Positions 26,234-35,347 of a stretch of DNA of 64,000 nt are shown here, piece after piece. The stretch's first letter is position 1. Each line of letters opens with the position of its first letter. The translations under genes were made by a program, and so were the position numbers. The stretch lies in NCBI RefSeq assembly GCF_003977615.1, contig NZ_RYZR01000006.1, forward strand, positions 62,001-126,000, written 5' to 3'. Under the pieces are notes generated by a model. The model was not told the origin of the DNA. It searched no databases and was given only the letters and a program-made list of their open reading frames with translations. Source of the DNA: Dyella dinghuensis. Its GTDB lineage: Bacteria; Pseudomonadota; Gammaproteobacteria; Xanthomonadales; Rhodanobacteraceae.

Positions 26234-27379
26234 ATGGACAGCTGTGCATCACTCATCGCCGAACACCCTCACCGACTGCCACCGCTGCAGGCTGCCAGTT
26301 CGCGTCGCCGAACGTTGGCGGTGGGGTTGATCGGCCCGGGACGAGTCGGCAGCGTGCTGCTGAACCAGTTGCGTCATGCGCAGGAACGCCTTGCGCGCGA
26401 AACCGGCCTGGAGCTCAAACTCCGCGGCGTGGCCGCGAGCCGGCGCATGTGGCTCGATTGCGATGATCCGGATCTCAACGCGCGCCACGATGGTGCCCAA
26501 ACATGGCGCCCAACCGACCTGGATGAATTTGCCGCTTACATTCGCGGCGAAGACCGCCATCACGCGATGCTGATCGATTGCAGCGCGAACGATGCGGTGG
26601 CGTCGCACTACGCCGAATGGCTCGCGTCGGGACTTCACGTCGTGACGCCAAACAAGCTGGCGAGCAGCGGCCCGCTGTCGCGCTGGCAGGCCATTCGCGC
26701 AGCCAGCAATCACGGTGGGCGTTTTCGTTATGAAGCGACGGTGTGCGCAGGATTGCCGGTGGTGCAAACCCTGCGCGACCTGCTCGATACCGGCGATCAG
26801 CTGCTGTCGGTGGAAGGCATGTTCTCCGGCACGCTGGCGTGGCTGTGTTGCCAGTACGACGGGAAACGTTCGTTCTCCTCGCTCGTGCGTGAAGCACATG
26901 CACTGGGCTACACCGAGCCTGATCCACGCGATGATCTCTCCGGCATCGACGTCGCGCGCAAGCTGGTGATTCTTGCGCGCGAAGCCGGATGGCCTCTTTC
27001 CCTGCAGGACGTCGCCGTGAAAAGCCTCGTGCCGGCGGAGCTGGCGAGCCTCTCGCGGGAGGCATTCATGGAACGATTGGAAGATATGGACGTCCCCATG
27101 GCCGGCTGGCTGGCCAAGGCGCAAACCGAACAGGGCGTGCTGCGGCACGTCGCCAGCCTGGACCGTGAAGGCCACGCCAAGGTCCAGTTGCATGTGCTGC
27201 CCGCCGCTCACCCGTTCGCGCACACGCGCCTTACGGATAACATCGTGCAATTCCGTACACAGCGTTACCGCGATAATCCGCTGCTTGTGCAAGGCCCCGG
27301 CGCCGGCCCGGAAGTGACGGCGGCTGGGGCTTTCGCCGATCTGCTGCGCATTGCCGAATCGCTGGAGGTACGCGCATGA
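26234..27379 (+). CDS. Homoserine dehydrogenase (monofunctional)
   Basis: Reduces aspartate semialdehyde to homoserine in the threonine branch. At 381 residues it has only the dehydrogenase part: a Rossmann fold ([15 protein letters not shown] at about 33-47) and the catalytic domain ([62 protein letters not shown]). Like the C-terminal half of ThrA/MetL it lacks an ACT domain; no aspartokinase domain is fused and none is visible in the operon. GGAGG stands 5 bases before the ATG. It overlaps thrB by 4 bases (ATGA). Confidence 0.9.
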   Translation: MDSCASLIAEHPHRLPPLQAASSRRRTLAVGLIGPGRVGSVLLNQLRHAQERLARETGLELKLRGVAASRRMWLDCDDPDLNARHDGAQTWRPTDLDEFAAYIRGEDRHHAMLIDCSANDAVASHYAEWLASGLHVVTPNKLASSGPLSRWQAIRAASNHGGRFRYEATVCAGLPVVQTLRDLLDTGDQLLSVEGMFSGTLAWLCCQYDGKRSFSSLVREAHALGYTEPDPRDDLSGIDVARKLVILAREAGWPLSLQDVAVKSLVPAELASLSREAFMERLEDMDVPMAGWLAKAQTEQGVLRHVASLDREGHAKVQLHVLPAAHPFAHTRLTDNIVQFRTQRYRDNPLLVQGPGAGPEVTAAGAFADLLRIAESLEVRA

Positions 27380-28365
27380 ATGCTCCGCTCGCTGTAAAGG
27401 TCACGATGCCCCCGCAACGCCTTCTATCTGCTTGTGCCGTCGCCTATGCCAGCGTGGGTAACGTCGGTGTGGGCTTCGACATTCTCGGGCACTGCGTCGC
27501 GGGCGCATCGGATCAGGTGGAAGTGCATCGCATCGATACTCCCACCGTGCGCATCGCCGCCATCAAGGGTTGCGTCGAAGTGCTGCCGATGGATGCCGCC
27601 CAGAACACGGCCGGCGCTGCGTTGATGGCACTGCGCAAGGCGCTCGGTTTGCAACACGGCTTCGAACTTACGTTGCACAAAGGCATTGCGCTCGGTTCGG
27701 GCATGGGTGGTTCGGCGGCCTCCTGCGTTGCTGCCTTGGTGGCAGCGAATGCCTTGCTGGAACGCCCGTTGTCGCGCGAATCGCTGTATGGCTTCGCGCT
27801 GGAAGGCGAAGCCGTGGCAAGCGGCGGACGTCACGGCGATAACGTCGGCCCGATGCTGCTCGGCGGCTTGGTGCTTGCGACGCGCGACCGGCTGTTGCGT
27901 ATCCCCGTTCCTCCGACGTGGCATTGCGCACTGGTGCATCCACATGTCGTGCTCGAAACACGCAAGGCACGCGCTGCGCTGGCCGGCGATTACGCGTTGA
28001 GCGAGTTCGTCGCGCAATCGGCCAATCTCGCACTGGTGCTCGCCGGTTGCTGGCAAAACGATGCGGAGCTGGTACGCGAAGGTTTGAAAGACGTGCTGGT
28101 GGAACCGCGCCGCGCACCGCTCGTACCGAACTTTGCGCGCGTGAAACAAGCCGCGATGGACCACAACGCATTGGGTGCCAGCATTTCCGGCGGCGGTCCC
28201 AGCGTCTTCGGCTGGTTCGAACATCACGCCGATGCCGAAGCCGCAGCGCACGCGATGCGCAGCGCGTTCAACGAAGTGGGACTGGATAGCGATACGCTCG
28301 TCGCGCCTGTCGAAGGGCCGGCCGCACAGTTGATTCCATGCATCGAGGGAGAGCGACAGGCATGA
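27376..28365 (+). CDS. thrB: Homoserine kinase
   Basis: Phosphorylates homoserine. A GHMP-family kinase of 329 residues with the N-terminal [17 protein letters not shown] and the ATP loop [14 protein letters not shown] (about 107-120), and the C-terminal [15 protein letters not shown] motif. Overlaps both neighbours by 4 bases, so the three thr genes are translationally coupled. The order dehydrogenase-kinase-synthase matches the classical thrABC operon. Confidence 0.93.
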   Translation: MNAPLAVKVTMPPQRLLSACAVAYASVGNVGVGFDILGHCVAGASDQVEVHRIDTPTVRIAAIKGCVEVLPMDAAQNTAGAALMALRKALGLQHGFELTLHKGIALGSGMGGSAASCVAALVAANALLERPLSRESLYGFALEGEAVASGGRHGDNVGPMLLGGLVLATRDRLLRIPVPPTWHCALVHPHVVLETRKARAALAGDYALSEFVAQSANLALVLAGCWQNDAELVREGLKDVLVEPRRAPLVPNFARVKQAAMDHNALGASISGGGPSVFGWFEHHADAEAAAHAMRSAFNEVGLDSDTLVAPVEGPAAQLIPCIEGERQA

Positions 28366-29696
28366 GTGTGCCGTTACGGTATCCGAGCACGCGTGGCGCA
28401 AGCCCCGCCGCGACGCTAAGCGAAGCGATTGCAGCAGGCCTTGCACCGGACGGCGGTCTTTACGTGCCCGATCATTTGCCGACGCTGCATCCGGACAGTT
28501 TCGATCCAGAAGGAACGCTGGCCAATACCGCAGCGACGTTGCTCGCACCGTTTTTTGCCGGCGACAAACTCGCCCGCGAACTACCCGCGATCTGTGCTGA
28601 GGCACTGACATTCGTCACTCCGTTGCGCCCTTTGCAACGCCATCCCAAGACATCCGTGCTCGAACTTTTCCACGGACCGACCGCCGCATTCAAGGACGTT
28701 GGCGCACGTTTTCTTGCCGCGTGCCTGCGACGCTTGCGTGATGGCAACGACCAACCATTGACGATCCTGGTAGCCACCTCCGGCGATACCGGCGCAGCCG
28801 TTGGCGCCGCATTTCACCAGCAGCCCGGCGTGGAAGTGGCGATCCTTTATCCCGATGGCCGCGTTTCGCCACGGCAGGCGCATCAACTCGAATGCTTCGG
28901 CGACAACGTGCGCGCGTTACGTGTGCAGGGACGTTTCGACGACTGCCAGCGCATGGTGAAGGCCGCCTTGAACGATACGGGCCTGCAATCCCAAACGGCA
29001 TTGTCTTCAGCCAACAGCATCAGTCTCGGACGCCTGTTGCCGCAGATGAGTTACTACGCCCATGCGTCGCTGGCCTGGTGGAGAGAGCATCGTGAACCGC
29101 TGAATTTTGTCGTGCCGACGGGCAATCTGGGCAACGCGCTCGCGGCTGTTTGGACGCGGCAGATGGGCCTGCCGATTGGCCACATACGCTTGGCGTGCAA
29201 TGCCAACGCGACGCTGCCCGATTTCTTTGCGGGTGCGAACTATTCACCCCGGCATGCCGTCGCAACGCTTGCCAACGCCATGGACGTGGGCGCACCAAGC
29301 AACTTCGAACGGCTGCAATGGACATTCCCGCAACCCGATACGCTGCGCGCGCAACTCATTGCACAAAGCGTGGACGATCGCACTATCTGCACCACCATTG
29401 CGATGCATGCGCATGAGCATGACGAGGTGTTCTGCCCGCACACGGCAACGGCCATGCATGTGGTGGATGAGTTGCGTGCAGCGGGTGACGAACAAACCTG
29501 GGCCGTCGTTGCGACCGCGCATCCCGCCAAATTCGAAAACGTGGTCGAGCCGCTGGTAGGTCACTCAGTCGACGTACCGTCGTCACTCGCAGCGATGTTG
29601 CAACGCCCAGCCAGTGCAGAAACGCTATCTGCCGAGGACCATGCGCTGCGTCAGTGGTTGCTCGAACGTACGGCGCAGAGCGCTACCGTAACCTGA
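28362..29696 (+). CDS. thrC: Threonine synthase
   Basis: Converts O-phosphohomoserine to threonine with pyridoxal phosphate. 444 residues; N-terminal RYPSTRG...[10 protein letters not shown] is typical of ThrC, the PLP lysine is in [15 protein letters not shown], and [12 protein letters not shown] is the phosphate-binding loop. The start at 28362 overlaps thrB (ATGA) and has GAGGGAGAG upstream. Its stop touches the stop of the convergent GH1 gene with no bases between. Confidence 0.94.
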   Translation: MSVPLRYPSTRGASPAATLSEAIAAGLAPDGGLYVPDHLPTLHPDSFDPEGTLANTAATLLAPFFAGDKLARELPAICAEALTFVTPLRPLQRHPKTSVLELFHGPTAAFKDVGARFLAACLRRLRDGNDQPLTILVATSGDTGAAVGAAFHQQPGVEVAILYPDGRVSPRQAHQLECFGDNVRALRVQGRFDDCQRMVKAALNDTGLQSQTALSSANSISLGRLLPQMSYYAHASLAWWREHREPLNFVVPTGNLGNALAAVWTRQMGLPIGHIRLACNANATLPDFFAGANYSPRHAVATLANAMDVGAPSNFERLQWTFPQPDTLRAQLIAQSVDDRTICTTIAMHAHEHDEVFCPHTATAMHVVDELRAAGDEQTWAVVATAHPAKFENVVEPLVGHSVDVPSSLAAMLQRPASAETLSAEDHALRQWLLERTAQSATVT

Positions 29697-31049
29697 TCAG
29701 TCACCCAGCGACGCACCATGCGTCTGGATGACGTTTGCGTAGAACTTTGCCGAGGCCTTTGGCGTGCGTTTCTGCGTGGCAAAATCGACGTGGTACAAAC
29801 CGAATCGTTTGGAAAAGCCTAGCGACCACTCCAGGTTGTCCAGCAGCGACCACGCGTAATAGCCCTTTACGTTCACGCCCGCCTCGATGCTCTCATGCAA
29901 AGCACGCAAGTGCTTGCGCAGGTAATCGATGCGTAAAGGATCCTGCACTATGTCGCTTTCGGCCACAGGCGGATCGTAAAACGCTGCGCCGTTTTCGGTC
30001 ACGTAGATCGGTACGTCGCCATAGCGATCCTTGAACCACACGAGCGTGTCTTTCAGGCCCTTTTCGTAGACTTCCCAGCTGGTTTCGGTATGCGTGGTGT
30101 TGCGCTGATACACCCGCTTGCCGATCTGCGGGTACGCGCGCCTGTCATGCCGCACAACCGAGCGCGTGTAGTAGTTGATGCCGACGAAGTCGACCGGCTG
30201 TTTCGTGAGCGAGAAATCGTCCGACGGAAAGTCGGGCCACGCATCCTCGAAAATGTCCTTCAGCTCCGGCGGATAAGACCCAAGCAGCGCAGGGTCGGCG
30301 AACTGTTCGTTCATGTATGCCTGCGCGCGCCGCGTAGCGGCAAGATCCTTCGGATTATCGGATGCGGGATATTTCGGCTCGATATTGAAGACGACACCGA
30401 TCTGATGTTTTCCGACCGCGCGATAAGCCTGAATACCCGCGCCGCTGGCACGCATGATGTTGTGCGCGGCAATCGGTGCTTCGTATTTGTTGCGATGCCC
30501 CGGGGCCAGCACACCGTGCAGGTAACCGCCATCGGTCACCACCCACGGCTCGTTGATCGTCGACCACAGCTTTACCCGGCCATCGAGTGCCTTGAAGACA
30601 ACGCTGGCGTATTCGGCAAACCAATCGGCGCTATCGCGATTCAACCAGCCACCGCGATCGTCGAGTGCCGCCGGCAAATCCCAATGGAACAGCGTGGCAT
30701 TCGGCTCAATGCCGTTTTCCAGCAACTCATCGACCAGACGCGAATAGAAATCCAAGCCCTTTTGATTGATGCGCCCTGTGCCTTCAGGCAATACACGCCC
30801 CCAGGCGAGACTGAAGCGATAGCTCTTCAACCCGAGCGCGCGCATCAGCTGCACATCGTCTTTGTAACGGTGGTAGTGATCGCAGGCGACGTCACCCGTG
30901 TCGCCATTAGCCATCATGCCGGGCGTGTGTGCGAAACGCTGCCAGATACTTGGCCCCGCGCCATCGGCCAGCGGCGAACCTTCGATCTGGTACGCGGAGG
31001 TGGCGGCACCCCAGACGAAATCCGCGGGGAAACGATAGCTGCGGCTCAT
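29697..31049 (-). CDS. Beta-glucosidase, GH1
   Basis: A 450-residue cytoplasmic GH1 enzyme (no signal peptide) that would split beta-linked glucose disaccharides or short oligosaccharides. Signature FPADFVWGAATSAYQIEGS at 7-25, acid/base E167 in TINEPWV and nucleophile E352 in YVTENGAA. Start at 31049 was chosen for the family-typical N-terminus; the upstream frame to 31127 has no homologous look. It diverges from the ATPase gene and probably acts on the sugar imported by that transporter. Confidence 0.93.
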   Translation of the reverse strand: MSRSYRFPADFVWGAATSAYQIEGSPLADGAGPSIWQRFAHTPGMMANGDTGDVACDHYHRYKDDVQLMRALGLKSYRFSLAWGRVLPEGTGRINQKGLDFYSRLVDELLENGIEPNATLFHWDLPAALDDRGGWLNRDSADWFAEYASVVFKALDGRVKLWSTINEPWVVTDGGYLHGVLAPGHRNKYEAPIAAHNIMRASGAGIQAYRAVGKHQIGVVFNIEPKYPASDNPKDLAATRRAQAYMNEQFADPALLGSYPPELKDIFEDAWPDFPSDDFSLTKQPVDFVGINYYTRSVVRHDRRAYPQIGKRVYQRNTTHTETSWEVYEKGLKDTLVWFKDRYGDVPIYVTENGAAFYDPPVAESDIVQDPLRIDYLRKHLRALHESIEAGVNVKGYYAWSLLDNLEWSLGFSKRFGLYHVDFATQKRTPKASAKFYANVIQTHGASLGD

Positions 31050-31192
31050 GATGCGAAACTCTCGATGCCGCAGTGCGGCTTGATGTAACACAGTGTGTAA
31101 CGAGAATAACCTGATACTGTTGCCCAACGCAGTACTTCAGCATGCTTTGCATGTTGCACGACGCGATTAATTCCATGGAGCGATGCATTTCG
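31050..31192. promoter_or_regulatory. Divergent promoter region of GH1 and the sugar ATPase
   Basis: Contains the partly symmetrical motif TGTAACACAGTGTGTAACG (31084-31102), with ACACAGTGTGT at its core, a possible regulator site. No CG-centred LacI operator like the one at 41229 is present here, so this part of the locus may be under another control. Confidence 0.4.
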
Positions 31193-32281
31193 ATGGCCAC
31201 CGTCCGCCTTAACCGAGTGCGCAAGATCTACCCTAACGGTCATGTGGCAGTGGACGATGCCAGCTTCGATATTGCCGAAGGTGAGCTGCTGGTATTGGTG
31301 GGGCCTTCCGGCTGCGGCAAGACGACGTTGTTGCGTATGATCGCCGGGCTCGAAACGATTTCGTCCGGCACGCTGAGCATCGGCGGCCAGGTGGTGAACG
31401 ATGTTGCGCCGAAAGATCGCGACATCGCGATGGTGTTTCAGAATTACGCGCTGTATCCGCACATGACTGTTGCCGAGAATCTCGGCTTCGGTTTGCGCTT
31501 GCGCGGCAAGAAGCCGGATGACATTGAGCGACGCGTGCGCGATGCCGCGCGTCTGCTGGAGCTGGAGAATCGGCTCGATGCCGTACCGGCCGCACTTTCC
31601 GGCGGACAACGTCAGCGCGTCGCGTTGGGACGTGCGCTGGTGCGCGAACCGAAGGTGTTTCTGCTCGACGAGCCGCTGTCCAATCTCGATGCGAAGCTGC
31701 GCTTGTCTATGCGCGTGGAGATTGCCCGGCTGCACCGGCAACTCGGCACCACGACGATTTATGTGACGCACGATCAGGTCGAGGCCATGACACTGGGGCA
31801 GCGCATCGTGGTGCTGGATGGCGGCAAGATTCAGCAGATCGACACCCCGATGAATCTTTACGATAAACCGGCCAATCTCTTTGTGGCGGGATTTCTTGGA
31901 TCGCCAGCGATGAACCTGTTGCGCGGTACGCTGCAACAGCAAGATGGCTGGCACTTGGTGATGCCGAACGGCACCGTGCCGCTTGGCACCCTGGATACGA
32001 ACCCGACGACGCTGGCGCAGTGGCTTGGCCGGCAGATCGTCGTGGGTGTCCGCCCCGAAGACCTCCAACCCACATCGCATGCGACGGCCTTGAGTGCCGA
32101 TGTCGAAGTGGTGGAGCCGATTGGCAATGAGGTATTTCTCAATCTGCGTTTCGGCGATCAGGCACTCGTTTCGCGCGTTGCACCGTCGCAACATGTCACG
32201 CCCGGCAGCCAGCTGTCTTTTCACATTGACTCCGACCGCATTCACTTCTTCGATCCTGAAGGCGGCGCACGCATCATCTGA
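31193..32281 (+). CDS. Sugar ABC transporter ATPase (MalK/UgpC type)
   Basis: A 362-residue ATPase of the carbohydrate CUT1 class: Walker A GPSGCGKTT (37-45), Q-loop QNYALYPHM, signature LSGGQ (135-139), Walker B VFLLDEP, switch His in YVTHDQ, and a C-terminal TOBE-type regulatory part with GVRPEDL. It energises the permease pair encoded on the opposite strand, with which it is convergent (54 bases apart). Starts upstream (31142, 31175) are possible; 31193 gives the family-typical N-terminus. Confidence 0.92.
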   Translation: MATVRLNRVRKIYPNGHVAVDDASFDIAEGELLVLVGPSGCGKTTLLRMIAGLETISSGTLSIGGQVVNDVAPKDRDIAMVFQNYALYPHMTVAENLGFGLRLRGKKPDDIERRVRDAARLLELENRLDAVPAALSGGQRQRVALGRALVREPKVFLLDEPLSNLDAKLRLSMRVEIARLHRQLGTTTIYVTHDQVEAMTLGQRIVVLDGGKIQQIDTPMNLYDKPANLFVAGFLGSPAMNLLRGTLQQQDGWHLVMPNGTVPLGTLDTNPTTLAQWLGRQIVVGVRPEDLQPTSHATALSADVEVVEPIGNEVFLNLRFGDQALVSRVAPSQHVTPGSQLSFHIDSDRIHFFDPEGGARII

Positions 32282-32335
32282 TAACGGTTGCGTTCTGGGT
32301 GTCGTGCGAAGAGCGCGAATCGTCATGATCTGTAC

Positions 32336-33154
32336 CTATCCCTTCACACTGCCGATAAGCAGCCCTTCCAGGTAATAGCGCTGCAACGCCAGGAAAAGCA
32401 CGAGCACAGGCAGCACCGTGACGACGGAGCCGGCCATCATCAACTCGGTATCGGTTGCATGTTCGCGCGCCAGCGATGCGAGGCCCAGCGGCAAGGTGTA
32501 ATGCCCCTGCCCTGTCAGCACAATTAGCGGCCACATGAAATCGTTCCACGCGGTGAGAAAGGTGAAGATCGCCAGGGTCACCATGATCGGCTTAAGTAAC
32601 GGCAGCACGATCTGCACGAAGATGCGGAATTCCCCTGCGCCATCGATGCGCGCGGCCTCCATCAATTCATCGGGTATACCGCGCGCGTACTGGCGAACCA
32701 GGAAAATGCCAAACGCCGTGGACATGGCGGGCACGATCACACCACCATAATTGTTCACCAGTCCGATGTACTTCAGCATCAGGAACAACGGCAACATGGC
32801 GACCTGTGCTGGAATGACAAGCATCCCGATGACTGTCTTGAACAACTGTTGTCGACCGGCAAAGCGCAGTTTGGCGAACGCGTAACCGGCCATCAGATTG
32901 ATGGCCAGCGACAGCACGGTAATCGCCGTTGATACAAACAAGCTGTTGAGCAAGTAACTGCCTACACCCGCACGCAGGAAGAGCAGCTCGTAGTTGTAGA
33001 AAGTAGCGTGCGCAGGCAGTAACGGCGGCGGCAGTGCACTGGCCGCGCTGGGCTGCATGAAGGACACCGAGAGCATCCATAGCAACGGAAACAACGCAAC
33101 GATCGTGCCGCCGATCAGCAGTCCGTTAATGATGACCTTGGCCATGCGCGGCAT
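32336..33154 (-). CDS. Sugar ABC permease, MalG type
   Basis: A 272-residue inner-membrane permease with six helices and the EAA loop (EAARIDGAGEFRIFVQIVLPLL) that docks on the ATPase. GAGGAGG precedes the start at 33154, which overlaps the stop of the upstream permease gene by one base. Last gene of the leftward operon. Confidence 0.9.
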   Translation of the reverse strand: MPRMAKVIINGLLIGGTIVALFPLLWMLSVSFMQPSAASALPPPLLPAHATFYNYELLFLRAGVGSYLLNSLFVSTAITVLSLAINLMAGYAFAKLRFAGRQQLFKTVIGMLVIPAQVAMLPLFLMLKYIGLVNNYGGVIVPAMSTAFGIFLVRQYARGIPDELMEAARIDGAGEFRIFVQIVLPLLKPIMVTLAIFTFLTAWNDFMWPLIVLTGQGHYTLPLGLASLAREHATDTELMMAGSVVTVLPVLVLFLALQRYYLEGLLIGSVKG

Positions 33155-34032
33155 CACGCCTCCTCTCCACGGCGGCCAAGGCGCAGCATAAGAACCGTCA
33201 CGACGAACATGATGATGAACAGCAGAAACGCAATCGCCGAGGCGGAACCCATGTTCCACCATTTGAAACCTTCGTCGTACATCATGTAGAGCACGCTCGT
33301 CGTACTTTCCAGCGGGCCGCCTTCCGTCATCACGTACGGTTCTGCAAACAACTGGAAATAACCCGATACAGTGAGGATGCCAACCATCAGCAAGGTCGGT
33401 CCCAGCATGGGCAGCGTGATGTGACGGAACTGCTGCCAGAACGATGCGCCGTCGATGCGCGCCGCCTCATACAGTTCGACGGGGATCGCCTGCAAACCCG
33501 CGAGAAAGATGATCATGTTGTAACCGAAGTTCTTCCACACCGCGAAAAGAATGATCGCTGGCATCGCCCAATGCGGATCGCCTAGCCAATCGACCGGATG
33601 GATACCGACCCAACTGAGCGCGACGTTGATCAATCCGTACTTGGTGTTAAAGAGGTAACGCCAGACCACGGCGACCGCGACCACGGTAGTGACCACAGGG
33701 GCAAACAATGCCGTGCGAAAAAAAGGTTTGCAGCGTGCGAGCGGCGAATTGAGCAGCAACGCGGCGCCCAGCGAGACGAGCATGGACAAAGGCACACCTA
33801 CCGCCACGAAGTAAAGCGTGTGCCCGAGTGCGGACCAGAAAAGTGGTCTGTGCAGCAACTCGATGTAGTTATTCAACGCGATGAATCGCAAGTTGTGGAT
33901 ATCGGCCAGCGCATACAGATCGTAGTCGGTGAGGCTGAGAAACAACGCGGCAATAACGGGAAGTAGAAAGAACACGCCAAGGATCACCATCGCCGGCGCA
34001 AGAAACAGCCATGCAGCGCCATGACGAATCAC
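33154..34032 (-). CDS. Sugar ABC permease, MalF type
   Basis: A 292-residue permease with six predicted helices and an EAA motif (YEAARIDGASFWQQFRHITLP). The start is GTG at 34032 behind GGAGGG; it overlaps the binding-protein gene by 4 bases (GTGA). Partner of the MalG-type subunit. Confidence 0.9.
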   Translation of the reverse strand: MIRHGAAWLFLAPAMVILGVFFLLPVIAALFLSLTDYDLYALADIHNLRFIALNNYIELLHRPLFWSALGHTLYFVAVGVPLSMLVSLGAALLLNSPLARCKPFFRTALFAPVVTTVVAVAVVWRYLFNTKYGLINVALSWVGIHPVDWLGDPHWAMPAIILFAVWKNFGYNMIIFLAGLQAIPVELYEAARIDGASFWQQFRHITLPMLGPTLLMVGILTVSGYFQLFAEPYVMTEGGPLESTTSVLYMMYDEGFKWWNMGSASAIAFLLFIIMFVVTVLMLRLGRRGEEA

Positions 34033-35345
34033 CGGCGCCCTCCTATCGCAACCTGATTGTGATCGAGAATCCAGCGGCGCTTTTCGAGAATGCGATCGGT
34101 GCGCCGATCCATCTCTACAGCCGCCTGATCGACCGTCAACTCACCTGCAGCAGCCTCGGCCGCCACCAGTTGCATCTCGTTGGCAATGCGCTCCCACTCG
34201 GGAACGGGCGGCGTCGGTTTGACGTCTTCGAGTTGTTCGCGAAAAGCGGACGCCTTGGGATCGTCGTGCAGATTGCCGCCTTCCCAGGAGCTGCGGCGCG
34301 GCGGCATATCGCCTAGCAGTGCGTAGAGTTGCTCCTGCACCGCAGGACGCGAGAGGTATTCGATCAATTTCCACGCCGCGTCCTTGTGCGTGGAGTTGCG
34401 GAAAACGACAAGACTGGAGCCACCTGCCACCGATGCACCGGGACCATCGGGTCCGGGCAATGGCGCAGTGTTCCAGTCGTCCTGTTCCGACGCAGGAAGA
34501 CGTTTGCGAAATTCACCGATGTTCCAGGGGCCGGAGAAGTAAAAGTCGTACACACCGCTCCCGAATTCCGACCACGGATTGCCGGCTTCGACGTTTGTAA
34601 TGTCGGGTGCTTCGTGCAATCGGAAGGTATCCACGTAAAACGCCAATGCGCGCTTGAAGCCCTGACTTTCGAAGTTGCCGTAGCGACCGCCATCGCGCAA
34701 CAACGGATCGGGCTGCTGCAACGCCAGCGACATGAGTTGCTCGTATTCGTTGGTCGGCAGAAGAATGCCGTAGACGCCACGATCCGGATGACTCGTCGCG
34801 GCAAGCATGCGGCGCCACTGCGCCCAGTCATGAGGCGGCGTATCGAAACCGGCTTGTTTCAGAAGGTCGTTGCGATAGAAGAGCAGACGCGTATCGACGT
34901 ACCACGGCACGCCGTACAGACGGCCATCGTAAACATTCGTATTCCAGATGCTGGTGAAGTAGTCGCTCGGTTTCACAACCGCCGACTGAGCGACACGCGT
35001 TTGCAACGGTTCCAAGGCATTCAACGTGACGAACTCGGGCATCCATGTGTTGCCGAGTTGCGTCATATCCGGAATGGAATCGCCGGCGAATGCCGTGAGC
35101 AGCTTCTGATGCGCTGCAGATAATGGCAGCTGCTGCAGTACGACGTGGATGTTCGGGTTCTCGCGTTCGAATTGCGGCAGCAATTGCGTGATCGCTTCGC
35201 CTTCGCGCCCGAACGTCCAGAACGTCAACGTGTTGGGATCAACGCGATGCGTACAGCCCATCAGCAACGACGCCATCACACACGCCATAGCCAACGCCCA
35301 GAGCGACATCATGATGAGGCCATCTCGCAGGCGGCGTTGGCGCAT
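34029..35345 (-). CDS. Sugar-binding lipoprotein of an ABC transporter
   Basis: A 438-residue extracellular solute-binding protein (family 1, MalE/UgpB-like). The N-terminus is a lipoprotein signal ending in LLMGC (C31). LTFWTFGREGEAITQLLPQFERENP is the usual first strand. The start at 35345, two bases after the preceding stop, is preferred over 35372, which would overlap the upstream gene by 25 bases. Binds the sugar in the periplasm for the MalF/G-type permease. Confidence 0.9.
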   Translation of the reverse strand: MRQRRLRDGLIMMSLWALAMACVMASLLMGCTHRVDPNTLTFWTFGREGEAITQLLPQFERENPNIHVVLQQLPLSAAHQKLLTAFAGDSIPDMTQLGNTWMPEFVTLNALEPLQTRVAQSAVVKPSDYFTSIWNTNVYDGRLYGVPWYVDTRLLFYRNDLLKQAGFDTPPHDWAQWRRMLAATSHPDRGVYGILLPTNEYEQLMSLALQQPDPLLRDGGRYGNFESQGFKRALAFYVDTFRLHEAPDITNVEAGNPWSEFGSGVYDFYFSGPWNIGEFRKRLPASEQDDWNTAPLPGPDGPGASVAGGSSLVVFRNSTHKDAAWKLIEYLSRPAVQEQLYALLGDMPPRRSSWEGGNLHDDPKASAFREQLEDVKPTPPVPEWERIANEMQLVAAEAAAGELTVDQAAVEMDRRTDRILEKRRWILDHNQVAIGGRR

Positions 35346-35347
35346 GG

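Noticed and set aside
27424-28611. 395-codon open frame on the minus strand
   Set aside because: Antisense to thrB and the start of thrC.
31046-32326. 426-codon open frame on the minus strand
   Set aside because: Antisense to the ABC ATPase, which has all its motifs.
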